DNA from: Cellulomonadaceae bacterium
GTDB taxonomy: Bacteria; Actinomycetota; Actinomycetes; Actinomycetales; Cellulomonadaceae
DNA: 51,371 nt
Direction: 5' to 3'
NCBI GenBank assembly: GCA_031256435.1
Contig: JAIRQO010000030.1
Coordinates: 1-51,371 of the forward strand
Shown piece by piece: positions 32,101-39,731 of this stretch (position 1 is its first letter; each line of letters begins with the position of its first letter). Made by a program: the position numbers and the translations under genes. The notes under the pieces were generated by a model. That model had not been told where the DNA came from and searched no databases. It worked only from the letters and a program-made list of their open reading frames with translations.

Positions 32101-33253
32101 CGATGACCTCCGGACACCACAACGGGATGACCAAGGCGGGAGTGCCGAGGATCACCACGGAGTCGCCGCTTGCGTACGCATCATGGGCATGACGGAGGTC
32201 TGCATCGGTGGGTTGATCCACCACTACGAGCGATCCGGGCGAGATGGGCCTAGGTTGCTGCACTAGGCCGCTGAAATCACCGTCGGTGTGCCACCGCAAC
32301 CAGGACCACTGGGAATATCCTGCGCCGATCACCCTGATCTGGTGACCAGTGACCAGTGCGCGGAGGACCAGCCCTTGTGCGTGTGCTCGGGTGACCTGCG
32401 GCGCTCCCAGAATCATGATGCCCTGATGACCATTGATGTGGCGGCTGCTGTGGGGAACGTGACTGGTCAGCGTTTGCTGCTCACCGAGGTCCGCTCGGAC
32501 TGTGTACAGGGCGTCGCTCCACGCGCCATCCGAAGCCCGTGCGCTCGCCCGGATGAGAGCACAGAGATCCCTCTCGGACTGGACGTCGGACCGTGGTCCA
32601 GTCCGAGGTCCAGTGTGGAATCGCTGCCCACGCATTGTGCTCACCAATCGCGGCACCACAGCCAGAACACCCATGAGCGCGAATAACGCCATGAGTGGCT
32701 GCCGCATCGTCGCAGCGAAGGCCACAGCGCCCAAGGCAGGCACCAACACGGGGATGAGCAACTCGCCAAGTGGGGGAGAGGAGCCAGGACTGCCTCGTAC
32801 CTGGAGACGGACCTGGCGCCGTGCATTCCGAGCAAACCCACGCAGGTTGGCATCAGCGGACTCTGTCCGCTGTGATCGCCTACGTGGCGGTGTGCCGTTC
32901 CGCTCAGAACCGTCCTGTACAGAACCAATTTTCACAGCGCCATTCTTCGCAGCACCCCGAGGTTGATCAGTGATCTGAGAACTCACGCTGACCTGCGGAT
33001 ACACGGTGCATCCGGTTACGAGTGGAAACTCGCCCACACGAGAGTCGTTGCAGAGTGGTTCCACGTCACCGCGGCGCGGCGGCGAAACCCGGCCGGAACC
33101 CACCGAGCAGGCCAGCGGCGTCACACACAACTCAGGCCGCCGCAGGACGCGAGCCAGCGGCGCACGGAGGCTTTCGAGCGAGGCTCCCCAGGGCAGCATG
33201 ACGTCCTGATTCGGGTGAACCGTCACCCTCGCCATGCCCTGCGGATTCGTCAT
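29180..33253 (-). CDS. EccC-like FtsK/SpoIIIE protein with three ATPase domains
   Basis: About 1357 residues. A short beta-rich N terminus, Arg-rich linker and two adjacent transmembrane segments (LIPVLVPALGAVAFAATM and LMALFALMGVLAVV) are followed by three P-loop domains. Domain 1 has GTTGAGKS (nt near 31571-31594) and VVVFDEF. Domain 2 has GARTGKTT (near 30460-30485) and LLLIDD. Domain 3 has GPRGSGKT (near 29645-29668) and LTIVDD. This order is that of EccC, the motor of type VII secretion. No WXG100 substrate or other Ecc component lies in the window, so calling it a secretion motor is inference. The frame is open to 33283; the ATG at 33253 is preferred, with 33235 possible, and none has a clear ribosome binding site. 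It is divergent from the large helicase-like gene. Confidence 0.85.
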   Translation of the reverse strand: MTNPQGMARVTVHPNQDVMLPWGASLESLRAPLARVLRRPELCVTPLACSVGSGRVSPPRRGDVEPLCNDSRVGEFPLVTGCTVYPQVSVSSQITDQPRGAAKNGAVKIGSVQDGSERNGTPPRRRSQRTESADANLRGFARNARRQVRLQVRGSPGSSPPLGELLIPVLVPALGAVAFAATMRQPLMALFALMGVLAVVPRLVSTMRGQRFHTGPRTGPRSDVQSERDLCALIRASARASDGAWSDALYTVRADLGEQQTLTSHVPHSSRHINGHQGIMILGAPQVTRAHAQGLVLRALVTGHQIRVIGAGYSQWSWLRWHTDGDFSGLVQQPRPISPGSLVVVDQPTDADLRHAHDAYASGDSVVILGTPALVIPLWCPEVIDIPHRARHSHWRGPRKDAGISAGGAEDMSRLLATARSRGRDPGLLWRPQVMSVSPGTADGVSHRGIGLGGHTTRTDSQTSPAHGGGGYGSSSASLPDTVALLDLLPSQPLWDKPALSAHSQPPVSQALTSQPSCSQPPGLHPWNVPIGMGSRGPVYFDLVRDGPHLLVAGTTGAGKSALLQSLLWAWAWAASPAELALVLIDFKAGASFGACADLPHVVGQVSDLDPTMASRALAGLRAELVRRKGILARHGVADMEDLPSVTLPRLVVVFDEFRALAEDHPEFLPGLLRIAAQGRSLGIHIVLATQRPSGAVTADVRANISARIALRVTDPAESQDIVEDPGAAFISPSTPGRAILRIGSEPLVVFQGAHASSAPRSHNDLVTLAPDWYTDGWRPSPAESTQVPQVARCPQGAQSPQGVQSPQAIPDSRGALPPRATPALTILTEKMTNAARNHVFPQISPPWLPTLPEKVTRAEVMAIAKAARAPCKVQDPKDHTEGHTEDTGISGELPLALGDLPQLQKRVAVTWCPEDGHLAILGGARTGKTTALVSLAESALAWGWHVHVLARGQDLARFAAYHEHPGFGTATGPHEPGRARRLLAHLMNPDSRQPVPRQQVEGQPQAKPSEARAPMESALEASAPDETHPPILLLIDDIPDVREALATLDSDPIQDALAASASFTVAGTSTHGSLGGLINKCGPRGILLSADRDGDAVLGAPPPLAGSARTPGRAVWFNRGDPVECQVIYPDGTVASSASSPAPKKAHRIARLPRHISVDDLPRTRNRHRVALGIGGHDASHQYLNLTRGALVVGPRGSGKTCTLRSILRRLPPSADAFVVAQDPELLAEAQRCRIPHGGAAEAAISCASLTIVDDAHRVQHLEPAGMDDLAAAAVRGETRVIASTLPAEAVMAVHGMVAHLASRGTGVILHPHERGSAEIFGTPVEDVIDAYPPPPGRAALVHRRKAEPIQLADPR

Positions 33254-33283
33254 GGGTGAATGCTTAGCACAGGCCTGTGACAC

Positions 33284-33443
33284 GAACCAGAAATCGCCAT
33301 GTGACGTGGGTATAAGTTAGAGCTGCGTTGCCTCTGTGGATACCGGGAAAACCCCCGGAATTCCGCGCGAATTCGGGGATTCACGGCGCGGCAACCCGCC
33401 GGGAGAATGACCGAAGTCATATGGTACGGAGGTGAACGCTGCC
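33284..33443. promoter_or_regulatory. Divergent promoter region between EccC-like and helicase-like genes
   Basis: The 190-bp spacer has a TATAAG box at about 33312. It also has an imperfect inverted repeat, CCCCGGAATTC...GAATTCGGGG, around 33354-33380. GGAGG at 33428-33432 is placed to serve the ATG at 33444. Both genes could be controlled from here. Confidence 0.4.
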
Positions 33444-36400
33444 ATGACCTCCGCCGCTCGCATTGACGCGAGTCCGTCCGATGTCCAGCACTCTGGGAAG
33501 GAGCACCCCCTTCCGCACCTCGTCATCCCTCCCACGCGCGGCGAACTCGTGGAGGCCGCCACGGAGCAGTGGATCACCGCCCTCAGCGAGCATGTGGGCA
33601 CGTCAACGCTGCATGACGTCCATGTCCTGGCTGAAGCGCTCTTTGATCTCACCACGGCCCATCCCTCTGGGGTGGCGCAGTTCTTTGCCGGGAGGCCAAC
33701 CCGGTTGTCCAACTTGGTGCGGGACGAAGCCTCGCTCCCCGCTGCGCGCCGGCGGGTGCGCACGGTTGCCGCGCGCTCTGCGGATGAAGCGCATGATTCC
33801 GGATTCGCCACCACCTCCTTGGCGGTGGGAATTGCCACGTGGACCGAGCCGATCTCCTCGGTCAGCGCTGAGGGTGTGTCCACCAGTTCTGACGACGATG
33901 ATCTTGCCGGAGTGGCGGCGTTAGCCTTAGTGGCGAATCGTCGGGCGGAGGAAACGCCCCAATCACCCGTGACGCAACGAGCCTCGGAAGACTACGCTGA
34001 CGCCACCACCACGGAACTTCCCGGAGTTGCGGCGCCTGCGGAACCCCAGCCCACCAGGACCCTCCACGCCCCGGTGGTCATGCGGCCCGTGGCCCTGTCC
34101 ATCTGCGACGATGGTGACTACGAACTCACCCTGGAAGCTTCAGCAGAGATCAACCCCGTGCTCGCCAGGGCACTGGTGATGCGCGGCGCCTTGACAGATC
34201 CTCACGTGCTCGCGGAGTCCACCTTCACGTCCACAGGGTTTGACCCGGCTGGCGCCCTGACGCGGGTCACCCAGTTGGGCAAAGCGGTGCTGGCCGATTT
34301 CACGTTGAACCGCCGGATGCTCTTGGGAACCTTTGCTCAACCGGGTCAGGCATTGATCGACGATTGTGATGCCTTGAGTTCCACCTTTGAGGCGCATCCC
34401 GTGATTGCCGCGCTGAGCGGGTCCGATGATGCTGTCAGTGAATTGCAATCAGCGGATTTGCCACACCTCAACCCGGGGGATCCGGAGCCCAACAATGAGC
34501 GCGGAGTGGGTCACCTGGATGCCCATCAGCACCGAGTCATTGCGGCTGTGGCGGCGGGGGAGCATGTGTATGTGGACGCCCCCGCGGGCGCCGATGCTAC
34601 CGGAACCGCAGCGGGAATTGTGGCGGAGGTAGCCGCTGCGGGGAAGACGGTTCTGTACGTGGCAGGGCAGCGTCATGGCATTGTGGATCTCCAAGCACGG
34701 CTGGCAGACCTTGATGTGGACGGGCTCGTGCTGGACCTCCCGCCCGTTCCCTCCTGGCGAGCAGAGGTGGCCAAGCGCCTGGTGACAGCCATGGCCTGCG
34801 AACCTGAAGCCATCAATTCCGAAGGCATTACCCGGTTGCGGGACGCCCTCACGCACACCCGCGAATCGCTGCGCACCTATGTGGATACCTTGCATTGCGT
34901 GCGGGCTCCGTGGAATGTGTCTGCCTATGAAGCATTGCAGTCCTTGGCCCGGTTCTCGGCCCGCAGGCCCGCCCCCTGCAACACCGCGCGTCTCAGCCAG
35001 AACGCGGTGGTGGCACTGAACCCGGAGACGCGCCGGCACATCATTGCTGATCTGGAACGCGCCGCGGTGCTGGGTGCCTTCACGGACAAGGTGGCGCAAT
35101 CCCCCTGGCACGAGGCGTCGCTTTTCACTTCGGATGCGGCCAAGGACGCACTGGCTCGTGTGAAGAGACTGAGTGAGTCAACGCTGCCTCAGTTACAGCG
35201 GCAAGTGGACTACGTGTGCGAGGTGACGTCACTCGCTGCCCCCACCACCGTGCGGCAATGGCGTGATCAGGTGCGCATGCTCAGCGGCATGCGTGCCACC
35301 TTGGACATTTTCCACCCCATGGTTTTTGAGCGCGACACTCAAGAACTCATTGAGGCCACCGCCTCACGGAAGTGGCGAGCCGCGCACAAGGTTGAGATGG
35401 GCTCAGTTCAGCGTGGACGGCTGCGCAAAAAGGTGGCCGAAATGGTGCGCCCAGGGGTACGGGTGTCCGATGTTCACGCCGCACTCCTCACGGTGCAGGC
35501 TCAGCGCACGGTGTGGGTGGAGCATCACCCCACCGGCGGTTGGCCCACCCTTCCGGAGGGTCTGGCAACCATTGAGGACACGCTGCGTGTGGTCACGATG
35601 GACGTGGAGGCGCTTGAACCTGTTCTCGCCACCACTCACGCAGGTGCCGGATTGAGTGATCTGGATCTTGCCTCCCTGGCAGACCGATTGGAGGCGCTTG
35701 CACAGGACGAGAGCGCACTGGAGCGTTTGCCGGAGCGGGCCAGCGCCATGCGGAGGGTCCGGAAAGCTGGCCTGGGGGATCTGGTCACCGAACTTGAGGA
35801 GCGGCACGTGGCCTCGCATCGGGTGGCTGGTGAAGTGGAGTTGGCGTGGTGGTCCTCGGCCTTTGAACAGATTCTGGAATCTGAACCTTCCCTGGCAACG
35901 CAGGATGGGAAAACCCTGGAAACATTGACGCGGCGTTTTACGGACTTGGACCGCCACCACGTTGCCTCCCTTGCTGCACCGGTGCGTGCCGCTGTGCGTC
36001 AACACCTCTCGGCTGCGATGGCAGCGCATCCAGACGTTGCGGCGAGCCTCTTTGCGCTGCTGGTGGAGGGCCGATTCACCTCGCTGCGTTCCGTGATGGA
36101 GACCTATGGGAAGGTAGCCAAGAGGCTGCGCCCCGTCATTGTGGCAACGCCTGCCATGGTGCCGCAACTGCTTCCCACGGAACAGTGTGTGGACGTGGTG
36201 GTGCTGGATCATCTCCATCACACCAACCTTCCGGATGTGGTGGGGGCCGTGGCTCGAGGAAAGCAAATTGTGGTGATCGGCGATGATCGCTGTGCCTCCG
36301 GGAATGCCACCGCCGCGTTTGCTGAGGTGATGAACCGCCTTGCCATTCTGCCGAAACCTGCCATGCGCGATTCCTTCTTGACCGCAATGCTGGAGCGCCA

Positions 36401-37415
36401 CGGGTATCAGGACCTCGTGACCTCGGCAACCACTCCCAGGAACACGGCCTCCGTGTTCCTGGATGTTGTGGATGGACACGGGATGCCTGACGCCCATAGT
36501 GGGGTGGTGGAATCCACGGAAGCGGAAGCTCAGCGCGTGGTAGAGATTGCCATTGAACACGCTCTGCGTTCTCCAGAGTTGACCCTGGCCGTGGTGACGG
36601 TGTTCCCCGTTCACGCGGAGAGGATCCGGGAGTTGCTTGATGCCGAAACGCGGGCGAATCCTGCCTTGGTTCCGTTCTTCTCCAAGGATGGAACCGGAGG
36701 TTTCATCGTCACTGATGCAGGCAGCCTGGGCGGGATCCAGCGAGACACCGTGGTGTTTTCCTTGGGCCTGGGACGGACTCCCCACGGCCGCGTATTGCAC
36801 CGGTTTGGGCCCATCTCCGCTGCGGGTGGTGAGGGATTGGTGCTCTCGGTCATCGGCGCGTGCGCACGGAACCTGCACGTGGTGTCCTGCTTTGGTGCGG
36901 CGGATCTTGACCTGGACAGGTTGCGAACCCCGGGCCCAAGAGCCTTGGGCGAACTGCTGGAAATCGCTGAAGCTCGCCATGGTGCTGTTGAACCGCTGGC
37001 ATCCTCGGGTGGCGACGACAGCATGGCCTTTGACACCGTGCTCATGGACGTGGGCGAACGGCTGTGGCAAATGGGATACACGGTAGATGTTTCCTTTGGT
37101 ACCGGTGACGGGATTCGTATTCCTTTGGTGGTGGGTCACCCGGACATTTCGGGCGAGCACTTAGTGGCGGTGTTGACGGACAATGCTGGGTATGCCAACG
37201 AACCCTCGCTTCGAAAGCGAGACCGACTCACGGCTGAGCAGTTGGAGAGTGCAGGATGGCACGTCATCCACGTATGGAGCACAGCGGCGTTCTTGGATCC
37301 GTCAGCGGAAGTGGATCGCATTTGCCGCCTGGTTCAGGTTGCCCATGACACCCGCCTTCGTGCTGCAGGCGTGATCACCCATGTGGCTGTGCCGATTCTT
37401 GCCGATGACGTGTAA
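33444..37415 (+). CDS. Degenerate SF1 helicase/MTES_1575-type nuclease fusion (predicted pseudoenzyme)
   Basis: 1324 residues. The middle resembles actinobacterial AAA_11/AAA_12 superfamily-1 helicases: HLDAHQHRVIAAVAAG matches the Q-motif/motif I region and VVVLDHLHHTNLPDVV...VVIGDDRCA matches motifs II and III. The end, from FDTVLMDVGERLWQMGYTVD to AGWHVIHVWSTAAFLDP, matches the REase_MTES_1575 nuclease domain. Catalytic residues are missing: the P-loop reads DAPAGADATGT without GKT/S, DEAS is DHLH, GDDxQ is GDDRC. In the nuclease, the expected RIDL is RIPL and the ECDG-like motif is VLTDN. It is full length with intact frame, so a conserved non-catalytic role is more likely than decay. The ATG at 33444 follows GGAGG. 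Confidence 0.8.
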   Translation: MTSAARIDASPSDVQHSGKEHPLPHLVIPPTRGELVEAATEQWITALSEHVGTSTLHDVHVLAEALFDLTTAHPSGVAQFFAGRPTRLSNLVRDEASLPAARRRVRTVAARSADEAHDSGFATTSLAVGIATWTEPISSVSAEGVSTSSDDDDLAGVAALALVANRRAEETPQSPVTQRASEDYADATTTELPGVAAPAEPQPTRTLHAPVVMRPVALSICDDGDYELTLEASAEINPVLARALVMRGALTDPHVLAESTFTSTGFDPAGALTRVTQLGKAVLADFTLNRRMLLGTFAQPGQALIDDCDALSSTFEAHPVIAALSGSDDAVSELQSADLPHLNPGDPEPNNERGVGHLDAHQHRVIAAVAAGEHVYVDAPAGADATGTAAGIVAEVAAAGKTVLYVAGQRHGIVDLQARLADLDVDGLVLDLPPVPSWRAEVAKRLVTAMACEPEAINSEGITRLRDALTHTRESLRTYVDTLHCVRAPWNVSAYEALQSLARFSARRPAPCNTARLSQNAVVALNPETRRHIIADLERAAVLGAFTDKVAQSPWHEASLFTSDAAKDALARVKRLSESTLPQLQRQVDYVCEVTSLAAPTTVRQWRDQVRMLSGMRATLDIFHPMVFERDTQELIEATASRKWRAAHKVEMGSVQRGRLRKKVAEMVRPGVRVSDVHAALLTVQAQRTVWVEHHPTGGWPTLPEGLATIEDTLRVVTMDVEALEPVLATTHAGAGLSDLDLASLADRLEALAQDESALERLPERASAMRRVRKAGLGDLVTELEERHVASHRVAGEVELAWWSSAFEQILESEPSLATQDGKTLETLTRRFTDLDRHHVASLAAPVRAAVRQHLSAAMAAHPDVAASLFALLVEGRFTSLRSVMETYGKVAKRLRPVIVATPAMVPQLLPTEQCVDVVVLDHLHHTNLPDVVGAVARGKQIVVIGDDRCASGNATAAFAEVMNRLAILPKPAMRDSFLTAMLERHGYQDLVTSATTPRNTASVFLDVVDGHGMPDAHSGVVESTEAEAQRVVEIAIEHALRSPELTLAVVTVFPVHAERIRELLDAETRANPALVPFFSKDGTGGFIVTDAGSLGGIQRDTVVFSLGLGRTPHGRVLHRFGPISAAGGEGLVLSVIGACARNLHVVSCFGAADLDLDRLRTPGPRALGELLEIAEARHGAVEPLASSGGDDSMAFDTVLMDVGERLWQMGYTVDVSFGTGDGIRIPLVVGHPDISGEHLVAVLTDNAGYANEPSLRKRDRLTAEQLESAGWHVIHVWSTAAFLDPSAEVDRICRLVQVAHDTRLRAAGVITHVAVPILADDV

Positions 37416-37704
37416 CTCAGAACACTGCTCCGACGAACTCCCCTTGACCATGGCGGCCGCTGAGGCTGTTGAGGTTGGAAAGGTTAGTGAGGGACGTGAC
37501 AACGCGGCCGCCCTGCCTCGTGTGACACAGGATTCTGGCGCAAGTGGTGATGCAGAAACACCTCGCAGGAGAAAGCACCGGCGTGTGGTCCGCCACGGCA
37601 CAGAAACCCAAACGATTGCTGGAGTCTCCAGGGATGAAACTGGGGGACACGGCACTAATGACGAGCGACTCCGTGCGGACGTCCCTCCCCATTGGGGAAG
37701 GTAG
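37408..37704 (+). CDS. Small basic hypothetical protein overlapping the helicase-like gene
   Basis: 98 residues. The ATG overlaps the last codons of the upstream gene (ATGACGTGTAA), a translational-coupling arrangement. The N terminus is acidic (CNSEHCSDELP), the middle is basic (TPRRRKHRRVVRHG), and the end NDERLRADVPPHWGR resembles a motif I recall in small actinobacterial proteins next to such helicases (recollection, not verified). No domain is recognised. It would be co-transcribed with the pseudo-helicase. An opposite-strand ORF (37417-37692) is considered a shadow. Confidence 0.55.
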   Translation, partial: TCNSEHCSDELPLTMAAAEAVEVGKVSEGRDNAAALPRVTQDSGASGDAETPRRRKHRRVVRHGTETQTIAGVSRDETGGHGTNDERLRADVPPHWGR

Positions 37705-37748
37705 CAGTGCCCGTTGAACTTCCCACGGGGAGCGGTAGCAGTGCCCGT
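37700..37748. repeat. 15-bp direct repeat GGTAGCAGTGCCCGT
   Basis: Copies at 37700-37714 and 37734-37748, 34 bp apart. The first overlaps the small ORF's stop codon. Nothing else is seen up to 37827. Confidence 0.6.
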
Positions 37749-37827
37749 ACTCGTCTACCTTGGGGGTACGTCAGAGTCCCGATTGAGGCAAGTAGCCCAC
37801 ACCCAACGGCGGTTAACGAAAACTTGA

Positions 37828-38295
37828 TTACTCGCCGGAGTGTTCGAGTTCCTCCACCGGCGTAGCCTCTTCATCCGCCTGGGAAACAGTGGCATCGGAC
37901 GCTGCGTCCCGTGATTTCAGAAGGTCACGAATCTCCGTCAGGAGTGCAATGTCCTGGGCCATCATTTCTTCTTCTGTTTCAGGCTCCAACTTCTTCTTGC
38001 CCAGGTCAATCAGGGTGTTGATGGGAACCATGATCAGGAAGTACAGCGCCGCACTGATAATGAGGAAGTTGAGAAGGGCGTTGAGCACAAGTCCCAAGGA
38101 GAAGTGCGCACCATTGACCGTGAAGTGACCAACCGACGAGATGTCAGGTTGACCGAAGATCGCGGCGATCAGGGGGTTGAGAATCCCATCCACCATTCCG
38201 GTGACCACGGCGGTGAAAGCACCACCCACAACAATACCGATAGCGAGGTCCATGACGTTGCCACGGAGCAAGAAATCCTTAAAGCCTTTGAGCAT
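37828..38295 (-). CDS. mscL: Large-conductance mechanosensitive channel MscL
   Basis: 155 residues. It forms the pentameric inner-membrane valve that opens on osmotic downshock. KGFKDFLLRGNVMDLAIGIVVGGAFTAVV is the N-terminal helix and TM1, LVLNALLNFLIISAALYFLIMVPIN is TM2, and the acidic coiled C terminus (EETEEE-like, LLTEIRDLLK) follows with a longer than usual acidic tail. The gene begins 12 bp after the SAF-domain gene stop, so the two probably form an operon. No strong ribosome binding site is visible before the ATG. Confidence 0.96.
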   Translation of the reverse strand: MLKGFKDFLLRGNVMDLAIGIVVGGAFTAVVTGMVDGILNPLIAAIFGQPDISSVGHFTVNGAHFSLGLVLNALLNFLIISAALYFLIMVPINTLIDLGKKKLEPETEEEMMAQDIALLTEIRDLLKSRDAASDATVSQADEEATPVEELEHSGE

Positions 38296-38307
38296 GAACC
38301 CAGTGTT

Positions 38308-39006
38308 TCAGGGGACCAGGATTGCGGCCACCGCTGATCGCAAAGACGCCGCTGAGAGCCCCGCAGCCTCGGATTCGTTGACGGCAACGAGAACCACAGG
38401 CGAGGATCCTGACCCCATCAAACTGCTCCCCAGGAGTCCCCCACCGGACGAACTCTCGGAAGAGACTCCGGCATCGCTACCTGAGGGCGCGCCGCTATCG
38501 GAAGTTCGATGTGAGAGCACCAACGCCCGGCGCGCAAGCAACGGGGGACCCGGCCCCGATGGTGAATCGGCGGACACCGCCCCATCGCCGCTGTTCTCAT
38601 CCGGCGGACTGGGAGTAGCCGCGTGGTATCCCAACGATCCAGCTTCGGCCGGGGCCACAATGTCAATGAGATCTCCAGGCCTGAGAATGGCAGCCGTTGC
38701 TGGGGTGACGGTGATGGGCACAATGGAGGTGCCTTCCGGTGCGCTCGCCACGGTGAAATCCGGTTCTGAAGCCTCCGGATGACAATCCACGGGAGGGGGT
38801 GCAAACGCTGAAACCACTAAGGAGACGGCAGCAGCGCAGCAGATCCCTACGATGAGCCCGCGAAGCCGCCACCACCAGTGGCGGACCTTGCGCATGAGGC
38901 GCGCTCGTTCCACCGTGCTATGCCGTTCCGTAGCGCGTGCTCGCCCTACTCCCGGTGGGTGCTCGCGCCTGCGTCCCTGTCTGGAGTCTGCTGAGTGTTT
39001 TTTCAT
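38308..39006 (-). CDS. SAF/RcpC (CpaB-like) domain membrane protein
   Basis: About 232 residues from the ATG at 39006 (MKKHSAD). An Arg-rich cytoplasmic start leads to one transmembrane segment (LIVGICCAAAVSLVVSAFAPP). The outer part has the SAF/RcpC pattern of Flp-pilus CpaB proteins: ILRPGDLIDIVAP, then ARRALVLS, and PVVLVAVNESEAAGLSAASLRSAVAAILVP at the end. A Ser/Gly/Asp-rich linker splits the domain. No pilus genes are nearby. It is part of the FmdB-SAF-MscL order that recurs in actinobacteria as I recall. Role unknown. Confidence 0.8.
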   Translation of the reverse strand: MKKHSADSRQGRRREHPPGVGRARATERHSTVERARLMRKVRHWWWRLRGLIVGICCAAAVSLVVSAFAPPPVDCHPEASEPDFTVASAPEGTSIVPITVTPATAAILRPGDLIDIVAPAEAGSLGYHAATPSPPDENSGDGAVSADSPSGPGPPLLARRALVLSHRTSDSGAPSGSDAGVSSESSSGGGLLGSSLMGSGSSPVVLVAVNESEAAGLSAASLRSAVAAILVP

Positions 39007-39198
39007 ACCCCGGAGCGTAGGAAAGCCATATCCTCGCAGGGCCGCCGCCAAAGGCTGACTTCGGTAATCACGAGCAGATATCGCTGCGAATTCCGCGTTT
39101 CAGCAGGTCAGCGGTGCGCGGCGAGCGACGCGAAGCAGTCACATTCGCGCCACGGTGGACCGAGGCTCTGACGCGGTAGCCGCTACGGGTCCCCGATC

Positions 39199-39627
39199 CT
39201 AGGAACTAGCGGAACCTGAGGAGTTTGACGCGGCCTTCGTCGTCGAAGAAGAAGAACTAGAGGAACCAGAAGAAGCCGATGAGGACGTAGTTGAGCCTGA
39301 GGACGCGGCGGAATCCGCCGAGGATGAGCCGCTCGTGGACGCCGCTGCCTTGGATGATGACTCGCTACTCGCTGAACTGTGACTAGCTGAGCTGTGACTT
39401 GACGTTGCGTGGCTCGATGACCCGGAAGAGGAGCGGGACTTCTTGGCGTCCTTGCGCGAATCCGTGCGGTAGAACCCGGAACCCTTAAAGGTCACCCCAA
39501 TGGAGCCATACTTTTTGTGGAGCCTTCCCTGGCACTGCGGACACACTGTCAAGGAGTCCTCGCTGAACTCCTGGTGAATGTCAAAGTTGTAGCCGCAATC
39601 GGCACAACGGTAGGCATAAGTAGGCAC
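39199..39627 (-). CDS. FmdB/Ruc-family zinc-ribbon protein with Ser-rich disordered tail
   Basis: 142 residues. PTYAYRCADCGYNFDIHQ and TVCPQCQGRL provide a CxxC...CxxC zinc site, and KGSGFYRTDSR completes the FmdB domain. The remaining 75 residues are nearly all Ser, Ala, Thr and Gly, predicted disordered. The mycobacterial homologue Rv0991c (Ruc) is a redox-regulated chaperone with a disordered tail. The GTG at 39627 is chosen because CAGGAG lies 7 nt upstream and the domain starts there; the long upstream frame is a shadow of the divergent acylase gene. A CIRCE-like operator lies 18 nt upstream of the start, predicting HrcA heat-shock control. Confidence 0.88.
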   Translation of the reverse strand: MPTYAYRCADCGYNFDIHQEFSEDSLTVCPQCQGRLHKKYGSIGVTFKGSGFYRTDSRKDAKKSRSSSGSSSHATSSHSSASHSSASSESSSKAAASTSGSSSADSAASSGSTTSSSASSGSSSSSSSTTKAASNSSGSASS

Positions 39628-39645
39628 AAGGGACTCCTGGGCATC

Positions 39646-39670
39646 TGGCACTCGGGAATAGCGAGTGCCA
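39646..39670. promoter_or_regulatory. CIRCE-like HrcA operator before fmdB
   Basis: TGGCACTC-N9-GAGTGCCA, a perfect inverted repeat. The CIRCE consensus is TTAGCACTC-N9-GAGTGCTAA, so spacing and the CACTC/GAGTG core match exactly. It sits where an HrcA site would block or attenuate fmdB transcription, within the divergent promoter region shared with the acylase gene. Confidence 0.75.
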
Positions 39671-39695
39671 ATCATACGCTCATGGGCGCGCGAAC

Positions 39696-39725
39696 ACCCA
39701 ATCCGGGTGGCGCGCGGGATACCCT
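39696..39725. promoter_or_regulatory. GC-rich inverted repeat in the fmdB/acylase divergent promoter
   Basis: GCGCGCG and CGCGCG flank ACACCC/GGGTG across a short AATCC loop. It lies just before the acylase start and could be an operator or a leader hairpin; which is unknown. Confidence 0.4.
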
Positions 39726-39731
39726 GCATGG

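Noticed and set aside
35403-37160. 585-codon minus-strand frame opposite the helicase-like gene
   Set aside because: Antisense shadow; the plus-strand frame has recognisable helicase and nuclease folds.
37417-37692. 91-codon minus-strand ORF between the helicase-like gene and mscL
   Set aside because: It overlaps the better supported plus-strand ORF at 37408 and has no ribosome binding site or recognisable motif.
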